This document shows, piece by piece, positions 35,110 through 44,907 of a stretch of 64,000 nucleotides of DNA (position 1 is its first letter; every line of letters begins with the position of its first letter). The notes under the pieces are model-generated. The model saw nothing but the letters and a program-made list of their open reading frames with translations. It did not search any database and had not been told where the DNA came from. The DNA is taken from the NCBI RefSeq assembly GCF_032051675.1, contig NZ_CP116968.1, positions 2,542,001 through 2,606,000 of the forward strand. Direction: 5' to 3'. A program made the position numbers and the translations under genes. This DNA comes from Candidatus Nitrospira neomarina. Lineage in GTDB: Bacteria > Nitrospirota > Nitrospiria > Nitrospirales > UBA8639.

Positions 35110-36288
35110 AAGTCCGCCTTTCTTTCTCTCCAGGAATGAGATCTATTCTATATGGAATCTGTTCATTATCGATATCTCTTCACAAAAGATCCTTCCCGGT
35201 CAATTGTTAGAACACACCTAAAGAATATGCATATGACCGCATGCTACAGCTACATTTTCCCTCTCAAACGTATTGAAATGTTGGGGGAGCAATATCTCCA
35301 ATTATCCGATTTCATAAAACGCTTCAAGTATTCTCCTTGTCACCACCTCCTTTGTGTCTCTACAGAAAAGTCGATTTTCATGGATGGACAATTTCTGAAA
35401 AAGCAGGAGTTTTATCATAGCTCAATACCGGTTACCTGCTGGTAAAACGATGAGATCTTTCTTCCGGATTAGTACAGCAAAACAGCTGCCACCTTTCGGG
35501 GCACCACGATTTTCTCTGTACATTTCTTCTTTTTCAGTGCGTTTCGTGAGCTCAATGAAAGTATGCCGAAGTTAGAAAACTGGCTGTTTTTTGAAAATAG
35601 TAAACGGCTATGACAGATTTGGGTGCCCGGTGGTTTTAGACCCAAAGAAAGGTAAAACATCTTCCAGCAAGTGATGTAATAGGTTCCTAACATAGATAAG
35701 TTTTTCGACGACACGGATATTTTCTATACCCAGTGCTCCGATTTGAATTGTTGATTATTCGACTATTTGGGGAATTTCAAATCCTTTCCGAATCTTCTCC
35801 TTGAATACTTTCAGATAACTCCAATTCCTATTTCTTAATTCTCTCCTAAATCCCTAATGTGGTGGTTTCCCGAACGAAAAACTATTCTTATTTGTTTAGT
35901 TAACTATGGGTAGGAATAAAATTAGGCCTGGATTGAAAACCTTGAGCGAGAGAATGGCAAAAACCACATCCGTCTCATGCGGTTATTTTTTGATGAAATT
36001 TCCAGAATTCCCTCAGTGGGTGGCGGCTTGCTTGCAGACAAAGAACACTATATCAAGAACTATGATATACCCTCTATTGAAAGGCTATATCACCAGATCC
36101 AACAAAATATTAAGGCATGGCATTTCTCCATCAGAATTTTCTAAAACAGGGTAGATCCATTTTTTTGAAACCCTCCATGTAAATTGGGAGCGCCTCAGTG
36201 GAAGAAGAGTTGTTGACAATTGTTGATCACGTAAAACAATTGCATGGTTTAACACCCCTAACATTACCAACTTATCTCGATACATTTG
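35110..36288. other. 1.18-kb region without a supported gene
   Basis: Short open frames exist on both strands (for example 35152-35445 and 35906-36154, plus strand) but none has a good ribosome-binding site, family motif or convincing composition. The base composition is AT-rich. It may be the remains of lost genes. Confidence 0.4.
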
Positions 36289-37590
36289 CTAGCCACTTCT
36301 ATGCCCGGACTGGTTGCATTTTCCCTCCACGTGTGAGTGCGAAAGAACCACACTCGTCCCGACAAGTATCCAAAACAGATAGGAATGGCTTCCGCCGAAG
36401 CTGTCCTCGAAAAAAATACGGATCGAAAATCCAAGAACCATGAGAAATACCCCCATCTGTAACCACCGATATGAGGAAGTCATAGCTTTTGTCCAGTCTT
36501 CATAGATGGTAAATCCCACTTTGGCGAGCAACCAAAGAAACAAGGCCAATCCGGGTAACCCAGCCCCTGTCACCACCATGAGATACCAGTTATGCGGTTT
36601 TTCGGGAATATCGGGAATTCCGAGATTCACAGCTTCCAACTCAACGATATTTTGCCCATGCCGCTTTTCTAAAATAGGCACGCCATAACCCACGCCAACG
36701 ATTGGATGGTCCAGAATATCTGCAGCACTAAGATTCCATACTGCTAACCGAGCCTTAATAGTCCAGGGATTGAAGGTTTCACGATGTAGTCCCAATTGAC
36801 CAAGGACCACTCCAACCGAAAGAAATACCACCATTCCTATCACCAGCAAGCGAAATGCGTGACGTTTATGGACAAGAAATCCTCCAACAATTAATTGCGT
36901 CAGACAGGCTAGCCAGACACCACGACTATAGGAAAGCACTAGGGCCAAAAAAGAGAGAAGCATGCCACAACCTAACAGCACCCGTTTCCAGGAACTGGTC
37001 ACCGCCAAGAATCCCGTGATGAACAGAGGGAAAACCATCAACACATTGGTACTCAGCCAGGTAAAATCTGCGCCGCCCGCTTTTGGATAACCCGCACGAA
37101 TTGTGCGATCCAAAAGATTTCCTCCCCGGTCCCAAAAATCAAGAAGTGAATAGGAGTAACAGACAATAGCCCCCACCAATAAGACGGGGAGAGCCTTTCT
37201 TAGAAAATATTCATTTCGTTGTTCCTGCACAATCAAACAGGTGCCATAGAACACTGCCAACTGTGCTACAATTTTTTGCCATTCCTTCAGACTGACCCAA
37301 GGATCAATGGAAAAAGGAATCGTAAAGGCAACCCATCCCACAAAACAGATAAAGGGGGCAAGGAGCGGGGCATGAATCCAGAGGGGCTTTCGCTCCAATA
37401 CACAAAGGAGTATTGCCATACCCAGAAGAGTGAAAAAGAAATATTCTTGAATATGAAACAGTCGGGGAGAAAACCCCAAAAGAATAACTAGACATAGACC
37501 CCACCCAAGGGCGGGCCAAAGATCAGAACGGGAGAAAGTCCTCGAAGAAGAGGTGCTGCCAACCTGTCCCACGTCCAAGTCGATACTCAT
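36289..37590 (-). CDS. O-antigen ligase / Wzy-type polymerase family membrane protein
   Basis: This polytopic protein of 433 residues has about eleven hydrophobic segments and the long periplasmic loop of the Wzy_C (O-antigen ligase) family. FLALVLSYSRGVWLACLTQL is the typical membrane motif, and the loop contains the conserved pattern HPIVGVGYG followed by PEKPHNWYLMVVTGAGLPG with the key His. Such proteins transfer finished glycans from undecaprenyl diphosphate to lipid A core or to proteins, or polymerise repeat units. The cluster at 1-22 kb uses an ABC exporter, where a WaaL-type ligase is still needed, so this may be that ligase. The next gene upstream makes a KDO precursor, which fits LPS assembly. 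The start ATG has no strong ribosome-binding site. Confidence 0.88.
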   Translation of the reverse strand: MSIDLDVGQVGSTSSSRTFSRSDLWPALGWGLCLVILLGFSPRLFHIQEYFFFTLLGMAILLCVLERKPLWIHAPLLAPFICFVGWVAFTIPFSIDPWVSLKEWQKIVAQLAVFYGTCLIVQEQRNEYFLRKALPVLLVGAIVCYSYSLLDFWDRGGNLLDRTIRAGYPKAGGADFTWLSTNVLMVFPLFITGFLAVTSSWKRVLLGCGMLLSFLALVLSYSRGVWLACLTQLIVGGFLVHKRHAFRLLVIGMVVFLSVGVVLGQLGLHRETFNPWTIKARLAVWNLSAADILDHPIVGVGYGVPILEKRHGQNIVELEAVNLGIPDIPEKPHNWYLMVVTGAGLPGLALFLWLLAKVGFTIYEDWTKAMTSSYRWLQMGVFLMVLGFSIRIFFEDSFGGSHSYLFWILVGTSVVLSHSHVEGKCNQSGHRSG

Positions 37591-37825
37591 TGGATCAGAT
37601 CATTTGAGACAAGGTAGATCTCGCACAAGAAATGTTTTCAAACTAATCCCCATTAGCCGTTCATGGGTGAGAAAATGCTTTAACATTTCTTCCCCTACAC
37701 GCATAGCATCCTGTAATAACGGAACTTACAGAAATGCTTACTATCACGCCGTACCCTACCCATCTTAAACGACATTCTCCCCTCGAATCAGATTTAAGCC
37801 TCTTCTCGTCTAGTACGAGTCTTTG

Positions 37826-38791
37826 TTAAAGGCCACGGGAGATCAGATCATGAATATGTATCATGCCGACGACTTTTTCCTGTCGATTAAGGACGGGTAG
37901 CACGGAAATGGGCTTTTCCCGTTTCTCCATAAATTGAAGAACTTTGACGGCCTTTTCATCTTGATATACCCAACTGGGCTTTGGATTCATGACCGCTCCA
38001 ATCGTGAGAGCGAAAAGGTTTTGTCCCCCTTCCAACACCCGACGAATATCAAAGTCAGTGATCAATCCCAATAAACGATCTTCATCATCAAGGACGGACA
38101 CGGCGCCAGCACGTTTACTCGTCATTTCACACAACATGAATTGAATCGTGTGAGAAAGTCGAATAACCGCATTGGCTTCACCGGTTCGCATCAGATCCCC
38201 AACGTTTAAAAGCAGTCGTTTTCCTAACTGCCCACCAGGGTGAAACATGGCATAGTCGGTTGGTTGAAAGTTTCGCAATTTCATCAAAGCCATGGCCAGC
38301 GCATCCCCTAAGACCAAGGCTGCAGTGGTGCTGCATGTTGGTGCCAGATTGAGCGGACAAGCTTCTTCTTGTATGGGCGTCACAAGAACAAGATCGCTCC
38401 CTCGTGCCAGAGTGGAGTTTGCCTGCGCCGTAATGGCAATCATTCGTGCACCAATTTTTCGAATAAATGGAAGCAGTACCAGCAATTCTTCGCTTTCGCC
38501 TGACTTGCCTACCGCAATCACTATATCTTCTTTCGCCACAATCCCAATGTCCCCATGCAGCCCCTCGGAGCCATGTAAATACACCGCAGGTGTGCCGGTG
38601 GACACCATCGTCGCCGAAATTTTATTCGCTATCAGGCCGGATTTCCCCACCCCTGTGAGAATCACTTTTCCCTGACAGGCTTGCAACATCCTTACGGCCT
38701 CCTCGAAAGGAAGACCTATGCTCTCCTCAAGGTGTGCTATGGCCTGACCTTCCAGTCTGATCACCCGACGAAGTTCCTGAAGAATATCCAT
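37826..38791 (-). CDS. kdsD: D-arabinose-5-phosphate isomerase (KpsF/GutQ family)
   Basis: This enzyme converts ribulose-5-phosphate to arabinose-5-phosphate, the first step towards KDO of the LPS core. The SIS sugar-phosphate domain (about 1-200) carries GKVILTGVGKSGLIANKISA, STGTPAVYLHGSEGLHGD and AVGKSGESEELL. Two CBS domains follow (about 205-321), with AVSVLDDEDRLLGLITDFDIRR and SVLPVLNRQEKVVGMIHIHDL. The 321-residue length is standard. AAAGGA lies upstream of the ATG. It is transcribed in the same direction as the O-antigen ligase-like gene, 235 bases upstream of it. Confidence 0.95.
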   Translation of the reverse strand: MDILQELRRVIRLEGQAIAHLEESIGLPFEEAVRMLQACQGKVILTGVGKSGLIANKISATMVSTGTPAVYLHGSEGLHGDIGIVAKEDIVIAVGKSGESEELLVLLPFIRKIGARMIAITAQANSTLARGSDLVLVTPIQEEACPLNLAPTCSTTAALVLGDALAMALMKLRNFQPTDYAMFHPGGQLGKRLLLNVGDLMRTGEANAVIRLSHTIQFMLCEMTSKRAGAVSVLDDEDRLLGLITDFDIRRVLEGGQNLFALTIGAVMNPKPSWVYQDEKAVKVLQFMEKREKPISVLPVLNRQEKVVGMIHIHDLISRGL

Positions 38792-39232
38792 AAGAATCTG
38801 ATCCTTTGATCTCTAGTAAAATCGGCAATTTCGGAAAAAACGTTTCAAGGTGAAACTATCATTAGATAAACAGCTCCCATTCGCTCCATCATAGAAAAGG
38901 CGCGGGCTTCCTTCGGCAACCGCGGAGCACCTTCGCTATGCTAGAGAACCCCAACAAAGAGATTTCCTATTAACACACAATAAAAAAAGGAATGGGATCG
39001 GTGATAGGAGGAACTTTTGCCCCTTTTTGGGAAAAGACCTTTTTCCTTGAAAGAGCGTCTGAGCCTGTTCCAGTGTATCAATACACAAAATCGTAATTTG
39101 GGTCAAGTTGAGACAGGCTCACCTTCCTGGCTTGGATCATGGCACCGCCCATTCCTGGGAGGGCTATTATCTCCTTCGCCGAACCTGGTACAAAGAAGGA
39201 ACCCGAGACACATTGAAAGGCCCACACAGAGG
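38792..39232. other. Divergent region between kdsD and 39233-39928
   Basis: It must hold promoters for both sides. AGGAGG at 39006-39011 stands five bases before a TTG at 39017, a possible upstream start of the plus-strand gene. GAGCCTGT near 39060 and ACAGGCTC near 39114 can pair into a long-looped stem, which would sit inside the coding region if the TTG start were used. Confidence 0.5.
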
Positions 39233-39928
39233 ATGAAAACTCAAAAATTATCATCTGCCACGACTCAAGAAATTTCCAGAATGTATAATGTGTTGGACTA
39301 TGATCGGCTTGGCCCGGTTTATTGTGACGAAGGTGGAGACGCCTTTTGGGAGGACCGCCGAGGTCCTTGCAAGAAACTGGGGATCGCGATTGCGAAAGCC
39401 CTCCGCACCCGTTTGCCGGCAATGGGACGAAGTTTATATGTGGGAGCAGGAGTCCCCGAAATTCCGATTTTGCTCATGGAACGGCTGGAATTACATCGAA
39501 CGGTATGTCCCTATAATCTTCGGCAAGCAGAAGTGGATATTCTCAACCAAGCCGGGGGAGAAAATGGAATACATTTTTACTGCGGGTCGGCAGAGACTGC
39601 GACAGGCAACGTTGATCATCTTTGGATTGTCAGCGTTCTGAATGACCCGGAAGAATTTCCTAATCTGTCAGTCCTTTTTTCATACGGCCGTGCGGACCCT
39701 CTGGCATTTGACGTTTCGGCCTTTTCACACGAACGGGAAAAAGGAATTCGCTTATTTGCCAATTGCATGGCCAAACTTACCATGCCAGGGTTGCTCACGA
39801 CCTCGGTGGAAGAAATGCCCTGGGTTGAACACTGGTGCCACTCACAGGGCATTCCCTATCTAGTTGAGGATCGGACCTACCCAACAGCCTTGGTAGGCGA
39901 TCCGGTATGTTTCATACACGTTGGATAA
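39233..39928 (+). CDS. Methyltransferase-like Rossmann protein of unknown function
   Basis: The 231-residue product has no signal peptide or membrane segment. GRSLYVGAGVPEIPILLME resembles a class I methyltransferase motif I with a degenerate glycine pattern, and CPYNLRQAEVDILNQAG could follow it as strand 2. VDHLWIVSVLNDPEEF would be the motif IV region. The start is uncertain. I use the ATG at 39233, but a TTG at 39017 has a far better ribosome-binding site (AGGAGG) and would add 72 residues of low-complexity look; the ATG at MYNVLDYDRLG (39281) would begin the well-folded part. The Gfo/Idh gene follows 57 bases later in the same direction, so the two may work together. Confidence 0.65.
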   Translation: MKTQKLSSATTQEISRMYNVLDYDRLGPVYCDEGGDAFWEDRRGPCKKLGIAIAKALRTRLPAMGRSLYVGAGVPEIPILLMERLELHRTVCPYNLRQAEVDILNQAGGENGIHFYCGSAETATGNVDHLWIVSVLNDPEEFPNLSVLFSYGRADPLAFDVSAFSHEREKGIRLFANCMAKLTMPGLLTTSVEEMPWVEHWCHSQGIPYLVEDRTYPTALVGDPVCFIHVG

Positions 39929-39985
39929 GGACAACTTCTCTTTTTTTAGCACTCCTGCGGGATAAGGGAAAGAACCAGAGTGGTT

Positions 39986-40954
39986 ATGAAACCGATTCTC
40001 CTTGGATTGATTGGCGTAGGACGACACGGCTACCGTTATCTTCACCATTTGCTCTCCGTCGAGACGGGAGGAAAATTGATTGCCATCAGCCGAAGAAACA
40101 TGGAAGAAGGCATTCGACTTGCCGCTGAAAACTCCCTCCGTTTTTACCCGAATTATCGTGATCTTTTAGCCGATTCGGCTATTCAGGCCGTTTTGATCGT
40201 GACCCCTCCCTCACTCAATCTTCCTATTGCCTTAGAAGCCATTCAACATGGCAAAGCGGTTCTTCTGGAAAAACCTCTCGCCCTTACCCCGATCCAAGGC
40301 CGCCAAATCGTTGAAGCAGCCACCAAAGCTAAAATTCCTCTTATGACTGCCCAGACTCTGCGGTATGAGCCCACAATCCGGCAATTGCAAGCCCTCGCCT
40401 CATCCTTAGGTCAATGGCGCTATCTTGTGTGCACCATGCGATTCGAATGCCGCCAAGAGTTGCCTCAGAAAAACACATCATGGAGCAATTATGGGGTCCT
40501 TATGGAGTTCGGGATTCACTTGCTGGATCTGGTCCGTGTCCTCACTCAGGATGAGATCCATTCGGTCTCGGCTGACATTAGTCGACCTACGGCGCATGAC
40601 CCCGAAAATCTGGCTTTCATCAAACTGATGACGCAGAGAGGAGTCCGCTGTTATCTCGATATTTCACGCCTCAGCCAGGGGCGAGTCACCCGCGCAGAAA
40701 TTATGGGGTCAACAGGACAAGTCCAAGCCGATTGGACGACCAACATCGTTCGGAAAATTTCCGGAAGAAATGAGGTATTAGACTACCCCTGCCCTTCCAG
40801 TGCCACGTTGATTGAAGTGCTTCGAGACTTTTGTCAGGCGATTCGAACCGGAGGCCCTATGCCCGTTACCGCAGAAGATGGGTTACGAGCAGTGGAAATT
40901 GCCGAAGCCTGCTACCGATCGGCACAGACCGGGAAACCCGTTTTCCTCAATTAA
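39986..40954 (+). CDS. Gfo/Idh/MocA family oxidoreductase
   Basis: It is an NAD(P)-dependent dehydrogenase acting on a sugar, inositol or nucleotide sugar. The N-terminal Rossmann domain has LGLIGVGRHGYRYLHHLL at the start. The family motif is VLLEKPLALTPIQGRQI, whose EKP lysine is catalytic, and TAQTLRYEPTIRQLQAL follows. The C-terminal domain has NYGVLMEFGIHLLDLV with the conserved His. At 322 residues it is typical. The ATG at 39986 is used; a GTG two codons earlier is possible. It follows the methyltransferase-like gene at 39233 and converges with the unknown gene at 40966-41754. In Gram-negative bacteria such enzymes often supply unusual sugars for surface glycans; the substrate here is unknown. 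Confidence 0.9.
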   Translation: MKPILLGLIGVGRHGYRYLHHLLSVETGGKLIAISRRNMEEGIRLAAENSLRFYPNYRDLLADSAIQAVLIVTPPSLNLPIALEAIQHGKAVLLEKPLALTPIQGRQIVEAATKAKIPLMTAQTLRYEPTIRQLQALASSLGQWRYLVCTMRFECRQELPQKNTSWSNYGVLMEFGIHLLDLVRVLTQDEIHSVSADISRPTAHDPENLAFIKLMTQRGVRCYLDISRLSQGRVTRAEIMGSTGQVQADWTTNIVRKISGRNEVLDYPCPSSATLIEVLRDFCQAIRTGGPMPVTAEDGLRAVEIAEACYRSAQTGKPVFLN

Positions 40955-40965
40955 TTCCGGTATCT

Positions 40966-41754
40966 TCATGACCGGCCTCCTGGCATTTGTGCTCTCCAAA
41001 GCTCATAAGCATCATGGATGGATGATCCTTTGATGCGATAGGCTACTTCGGCTTCACGGAAGATTTTTTCAATCAATTCCCAATCCTGCCGGGAAATATT
41101 ATAGCGTTGAAAAAGTTCAATAAGAGCTGGTTTCTCCCACATTGGTATTTTGTGATTATAGCTCACGAGGCTCTCTAACAATTTGGATGTCAAACCACTC
41201 TGATGCATTGATTCTAAAAGCTCTGCACTTTCCTTTTCAAAACGCTGTTTAACCGCCGCTGAGACATATTCGCTCAACTCTGAGGATTGCGATTTCACTA
41301 AGGCCGACTGCATTTGAATAAGGCCATGAATCAGTTGATTGGCCTGGGAGGTCCCCTCCGGTGGAAGAACATTTGCACTTTCAAAGGTGGCTAAAAGGGC
41401 CATGACGGAACCAACCAAGGCCGAGCCAGTTCTCTTTGAAGAAAAATCTGGCGAAGGCTGGGGAGACGAGGCAACCTCGCCGTCAGCAAAAAATACATGA
41501 CCCGCCACCCACGGTTTATACGTATAGGCTAAGGGAACGTTTATATTCTCCTTTTGAATTGGATTCAAATTTTCAACTTCTGAAAAGGACTCATTCTTCA
41601 AACCTCCCTCACTTCTACTTAGACCAACCTCACACAGGAACAGGACAGTCGCCCATATCCATACAATCAAGAAGATCCACGAGGATTTACGAGTGTCAAC
41701 CGGGCAGATTATCAAATTCATGACGTTCACTGATTTTTTGGTCCTATGAACCAT
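40966..41754 (-). CDS. Unknown anchored or exported protein
   Basis: A hydrophobic segment at about residues 24-43 follows KSSW and basic residues; residue 41 is a Cys in LFLCEVGLS, but the context is not a convincing lipobox. The remaining 210 residues are mostly helical and hydrophilic, with no Cys pairs or known catalytic motif. The C-terminal half (residues 130-262) is alpha-helical, with QSSELSEYVSAAVKQRFEKE and LIEKIFREAEVAYRIKG. I do not recognise the family. It converges with the Gfo/Idh gene (gap 11 bases) and is divergent from the methyltransferase gene at 42023. AGGA just before the ATG at 41754 gives weak support for the start. Confidence 0.6.
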   Translation of the reverse strand: MVHRTKKSVNVMNLIICPVDTRKSSWIFLIVWIWATVLFLCEVGLSRSEGGLKNESFSEVENLNPIQKENINVPLAYTYKPWVAGHVFFADGEVASSPQPSPDFSSKRTGSALVGSVMALLATFESANVLPPEGTSQANQLIHGLIQMQSALVKSQSSELSEYVSAAVKQRFEKESAELLESMHQSGLTSKLLESLVSYNHKIPMWEKPALIELFQRYNISRQDWELIEKIFREAEVAYRIKGSSIHDAYELWRAQMPGGRS

Positions 41755-42022
41755 TTCCTTGCTGCCTTCGCGTTTTTCAGGAAAACCGATGTATGGTCAA
41801 AGGACCGATATAATAAGTCCAATAGGCAACCGGCAGATTCTTCCTGTGTTTGGGGAATTTTTTTGCTTCAGGAAAAAGACCTTCACCTTCCTAACAGATA
41901 ATTTCGATAAAAATCCATTGTCTTCTTACCTCATTTCTCCAAATGATAGCCGGTACCGTTTTTGCTTCTTTAAAATTAAAGGAACAACCGATAACTTCAC
42001 TTTCTCTCTTTATATCTTAATC

Positions 42023-42961
42023 ATGAACGACCCCTTATGTACCTCTCAACTGCCTTCTCTCGAACGACCAAAAAACTCGGACCTTCCCCGATCACTTCGT
42101 TATTATCAAAAGGGCATCTTACATCCCGAAGCCTGGTTTTCAATTGTGGAAAACGATTACATTAAATTCGTAGATGCGGTGAATTGGGATTCGCTATTTC
42201 CGGAACAGAACGCTGGCTATCAAGTTCTAGACATTGGATGTGGACCCGGCCGATTTCCTAGAATGTTGCAGGCATGGCTTCCGTCAACAATACGCCTTCA
42301 TTATGATTATTTGGACCCTTCCCACTATTGCCTCTCCACCTGCAGCCAATCTCTACGCCGGCCATTTCTCCCCAGACATGCCTTGCAAACCACCTGGGAT
42401 AATGCTGAAAATTTCTTGGCTCCAGGTTCTTACGATGTGGCATGGGCGATTCAATCCTTCTCTTGCCTGGATCATGCCTCTCTCCATCCTTCATTGTCCC
42501 GACTAATCGGTGCTCTGCACCCATTTCGAGGAACCGCATGTATTGTGCTTGCCAAGCAAGAGGCTTTTTTCTCACAGCTGCATCATACCTTCTTTCAAGA
42601 ATGTTCCCCTCACGCTTCAGTGCCCTATCTTTCTGCAGAGTCGGTCGTTGCTGTTTTAGAAAAACTGGGAGTTTCTATCACTATTCGAGAAATAGCCTGC
42701 ACCCATAGCATTTCAATCCGGCATGATCGACTATTAGAACAATACCTCCAACAGGTCGTTATGGACTCAACCCCCCTCCCAAACTGGATGAAGCAGCCAA
42801 GATTACGACAGCTTGTAGAGTCCTGCCGTGATGGTGAGACCTACCATTTTACCAATCCCTATTGGCTCATATTGTGTACACCCCCATCCGCAGGAGCTGG
42901 AGGAAGGCTTCGGCTTCAGCAATACCTCTCATCGGTAACATCTTGTAAACTCGCCTCCTAG
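42023..42961 (+). CDS. Class I SAM-dependent methyltransferase
   Basis: YQVLDIGCGPGRFPRMLQAW is a clear motif I. LHYDYLDPSHYCL is the strand-2 Asp region, QTTWDNAENFLAPGSYDVAWAIQSFSCLDH gives motifs II-IV, and IGALHPFRGTACIVLAKQE is motif VI. No membrane segment is present. I use the ATG at 42023 (MNDPLCTSQ), although no good ribosome-binding site is visible. The frame is open back to 41759 and the protein could be up to 88 residues longer. The sequence is rich in Leu, Ser and Pro. It stands alone between an unknown gene on the other strand and ilvD, so no pathway can be inferred. Confidence 0.78.
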   Translation: MNDPLCTSQLPSLERPKNSDLPRSLRYYQKGILHPEAWFSIVENDYIKFVDAVNWDSLFPEQNAGYQVLDIGCGPGRFPRMLQAWLPSTIRLHYDYLDPSHYCLSTCSQSLRRPFLPRHALQTTWDNAENFLAPGSYDVAWAIQSFSCLDHASLHPSLSRLIGALHPFRGTACIVLAKQEAFFSQLHHTFFQECSPHASVPYLSAESVVAVLEKLGVSITIREIACTHSISIRHDRLLEQYLQQVVMDSTPLPNWMKQPRLRQLVESCRDGETYHFTNPYWLILCTPPSAGAGGRLRLQQYLSSVTSCKLAS

Positions 42962-43209
42962 AAATCTCACAAAACCACCCTCCTAGCCATCTCAGTGGAC
43001 AAGACTCTGTGGCGTCTCCCCACTGCGCATCCCTTTTTCTCTTCTCCTGTTGATTCCTCGGAAAATCATCATCGCCAGGGCTGGACGTACAAACTTTTGT
43101 CCCACCAACATTGACCATTTTCCTAGCATTATGAGACATTCAGGAAACGAATAATCGACTGACCCTATATTCCATTCATCAACGGTTATGATCCAAGGAG
43201 CACTGTTTC

Positions 43210-44883
43210 ATGTCAAAAACCTTGAAGAAAAATAGCCTCCCCCTGACTGAGGGACCGGACCGTGCCCCCGCTCGCGCGATGCTCAGAGCTGTAGGCTTGA
43301 CCGACGACGACTTTACCAGGCCCCTCATCGCGATCGCCAATACCTGGTCGGAAATCACCCCTTGCAATTATCATCTCCGCGATTTGGCGGCGAGTGTGAA
43401 ACAAGGGGTTCGTGAGGCGGGAGGGACCCCCATCGAATTCAACACAATCGTGGTCTCAGACGGTATCAGCATGGGGACGGAGGGGATGAAAGCCTCTTTG
43501 ATTAGCCGAGAAGTGGTGGCGGATTCCATCGAATTGGTGGTTCGCGGACATTTGTTTGACGGAGTCATTGCCTTATCGGGTTGCGACAAAACCATTCCCG
43601 GATGCGTGATGGCGCTGGCCCGTCTGAATCTTCCATCAATCATGCTCTATGGAGGCTCCATTATGCCTGGAGAATTCCATGGAAAACCGGTATCGATCCA
43701 GGACGTCTTTGAGGCTGTAGGATCACACGCCAAAGGAAAAATGACGACGGAGGAGCTGATTGAATTAGAGCGACGAGCCTGCCCGGGAGCCGGGGCCTGC
43801 GGTGGTCAATTTACGGCGAATACCATGTCAATTGCATTTGAGTTTTTAGGAATTTCCCCAATGGGATTCAATGGCGTGCCAGCCCTCGACCCCAGAAAGC
43901 ACCAAGTGGCCAAGGAATGCGGAAAAATCCTAATCAATCTCCTGAAAAACGATCTTCGCCCACGGGATATTATCACTCGCCCCGCATTGGAAAACGCCAT
44001 CGCGGCAATCGCCACTACCGGTGGATCCACCAATGGGGTCCTCCATCTTTTAGCCTTGGCCCATGAAATGTCGCTCCCATTAAATATTGACGATTTTGAT
44101 ACCATTAATCGCCAGGTCCCGCTTCTGGCTGATCTGAAACCAGGAGGTCAGTTCATGGCAGCCGACCTCTATCAAGCAGGAGGCACACCGTTGGTGGCAA
44201 AATGGCTTTTGGAATCTGGCCATCTCCATGGAGACCAAATCACCGTCACCGGACGAACGTTAGCTGAAGAAGCGGCCACAGCCAAGGAAACCTCAGGGCA
44301 AACAGTTCTTTTTCCCCCTTCCCATCCAATTAAGCCAACGGGAGGACTTGTGATTCTGAAAGGCAACCTTGCTCCAGAAGGTTGTGTTGTCAAAGTGGCT
44401 GGCCATGCCAAATTAGCACACCATGGCCCGGCCAAAGTCTTCGACTGCGAAGAAGATGCGTTTCAGGCAGTCCAACAAGGAAAAATCATGGACGGGGATG
44501 TGGTCGTTATCCGCTATGAAGGGCCACAAGGCGGACCGGGGATGCGAGAGATGTTAGGCGTAACGAGTGCTATTGTCGGAGCAGGATTAGGCCAATCAGT
44601 CGCCCTTTTGACGGACGGACGGTTTTCAGGAGCCACGTATGGTTTCATGGCTGGACACGTCGCCCCTGAAGCCGCAAAAGGGGGCCCGATTGCGGCGGTT
44701 CAAAACGGAGACATGATTCATATCGACATTACTGCGAGACGTTTGGATGTTGAACTTTCAGAGCAAGAGATTGAAGGCCGTTTGGCAAAATGGACTCCAC
44801 CACCACCAAAATATACAACTGGCGTCCTGGCCAAATATGCCAGGATGGTTTCCTCGGCATCCCTGGGAGCCGTAACGTCTTAA
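43210..44883 (+). CDS. ilvD: Dihydroxy-acid dehydratase
   Basis: It dehydrates 2,3-dihydroxy-isovalerate and 2,3-dihydroxy-3-methylvalerate in valine, isoleucine and leucine synthesis. The Fe-S cluster ligands are Cys52 (ITPCNYHL), Cys125 ([10 protein letters not shown]) and Cys197 ([14 protein letters not shown]), all conserved. [18 protein letters not shown] and [22 protein letters not shown] are family signatures. At 557 residues it is the usual length of the short bacterial form. AAGGAG precedes the ATG by nine bases. It converges with the cytochrome operon, whose last stop lies 25 bases after its own, and seems to be a single-gene unit. Confidence 0.97.
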   Translation: MSKTLKKNSLPLTEGPDRAPARAMLRAVGLTDDDFTRPLIAIANTWSEITPCNYHLRDLAASVKQGVREAGGTPIEFNTIVVSDGISMGTEGMKASLISREVVADSIELVVRGHLFDGVIALSGCDKTIPGCVMALARLNLPSIMLYGGSIMPGEFHGKPVSIQDVFEAVGSHAKGKMTTEELIELERRACPGAGACGGQFTANTMSIAFEFLGISPMGFNGVPALDPRKHQVAKECGKILINLLKNDLRPRDIITRPALENAIAAIATTGGSTNGVLHLLALAHEMSLPLNIDDFDTINRQVPLLADLKPGGQFMAADLYQAGGTPLVAKWLLESGHLHGDQITVTGRTLAEEAATAKETSGQTVLFPPSHPIKPTGGLVILKGNLAPEGCVVKVAGHAKLAHHGPAKVFDCEEDAFQAVQQGKIMDGDVVVIRYEGPQGGPGMREMLGVTSAIVGAGLGQSVALLTDGRFSGATYGFMAGHVAPEAAKGGPIAAVQNGDMIHIDITARRLDVELSEQEIEGRLAKWTPPPPKYTTGVLAKYARMVSSASLGAVTS

Positions 44884-44907
44884 CGGATCATCCTCCGGGA
44901 ACAGACA

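Noticed and set aside
35152-35445. Open frame of 97 codons in the 35-36 kb gap
   Set aside because: No Shine-Dalgarno sequence, aromatic-rich random-looking product, no motif.
35906-36154. Open frame of 82 codons in the 35-36 kb gap
   Set aside because: No ribosome-binding site and no recognisable feature; kept as non-coding.
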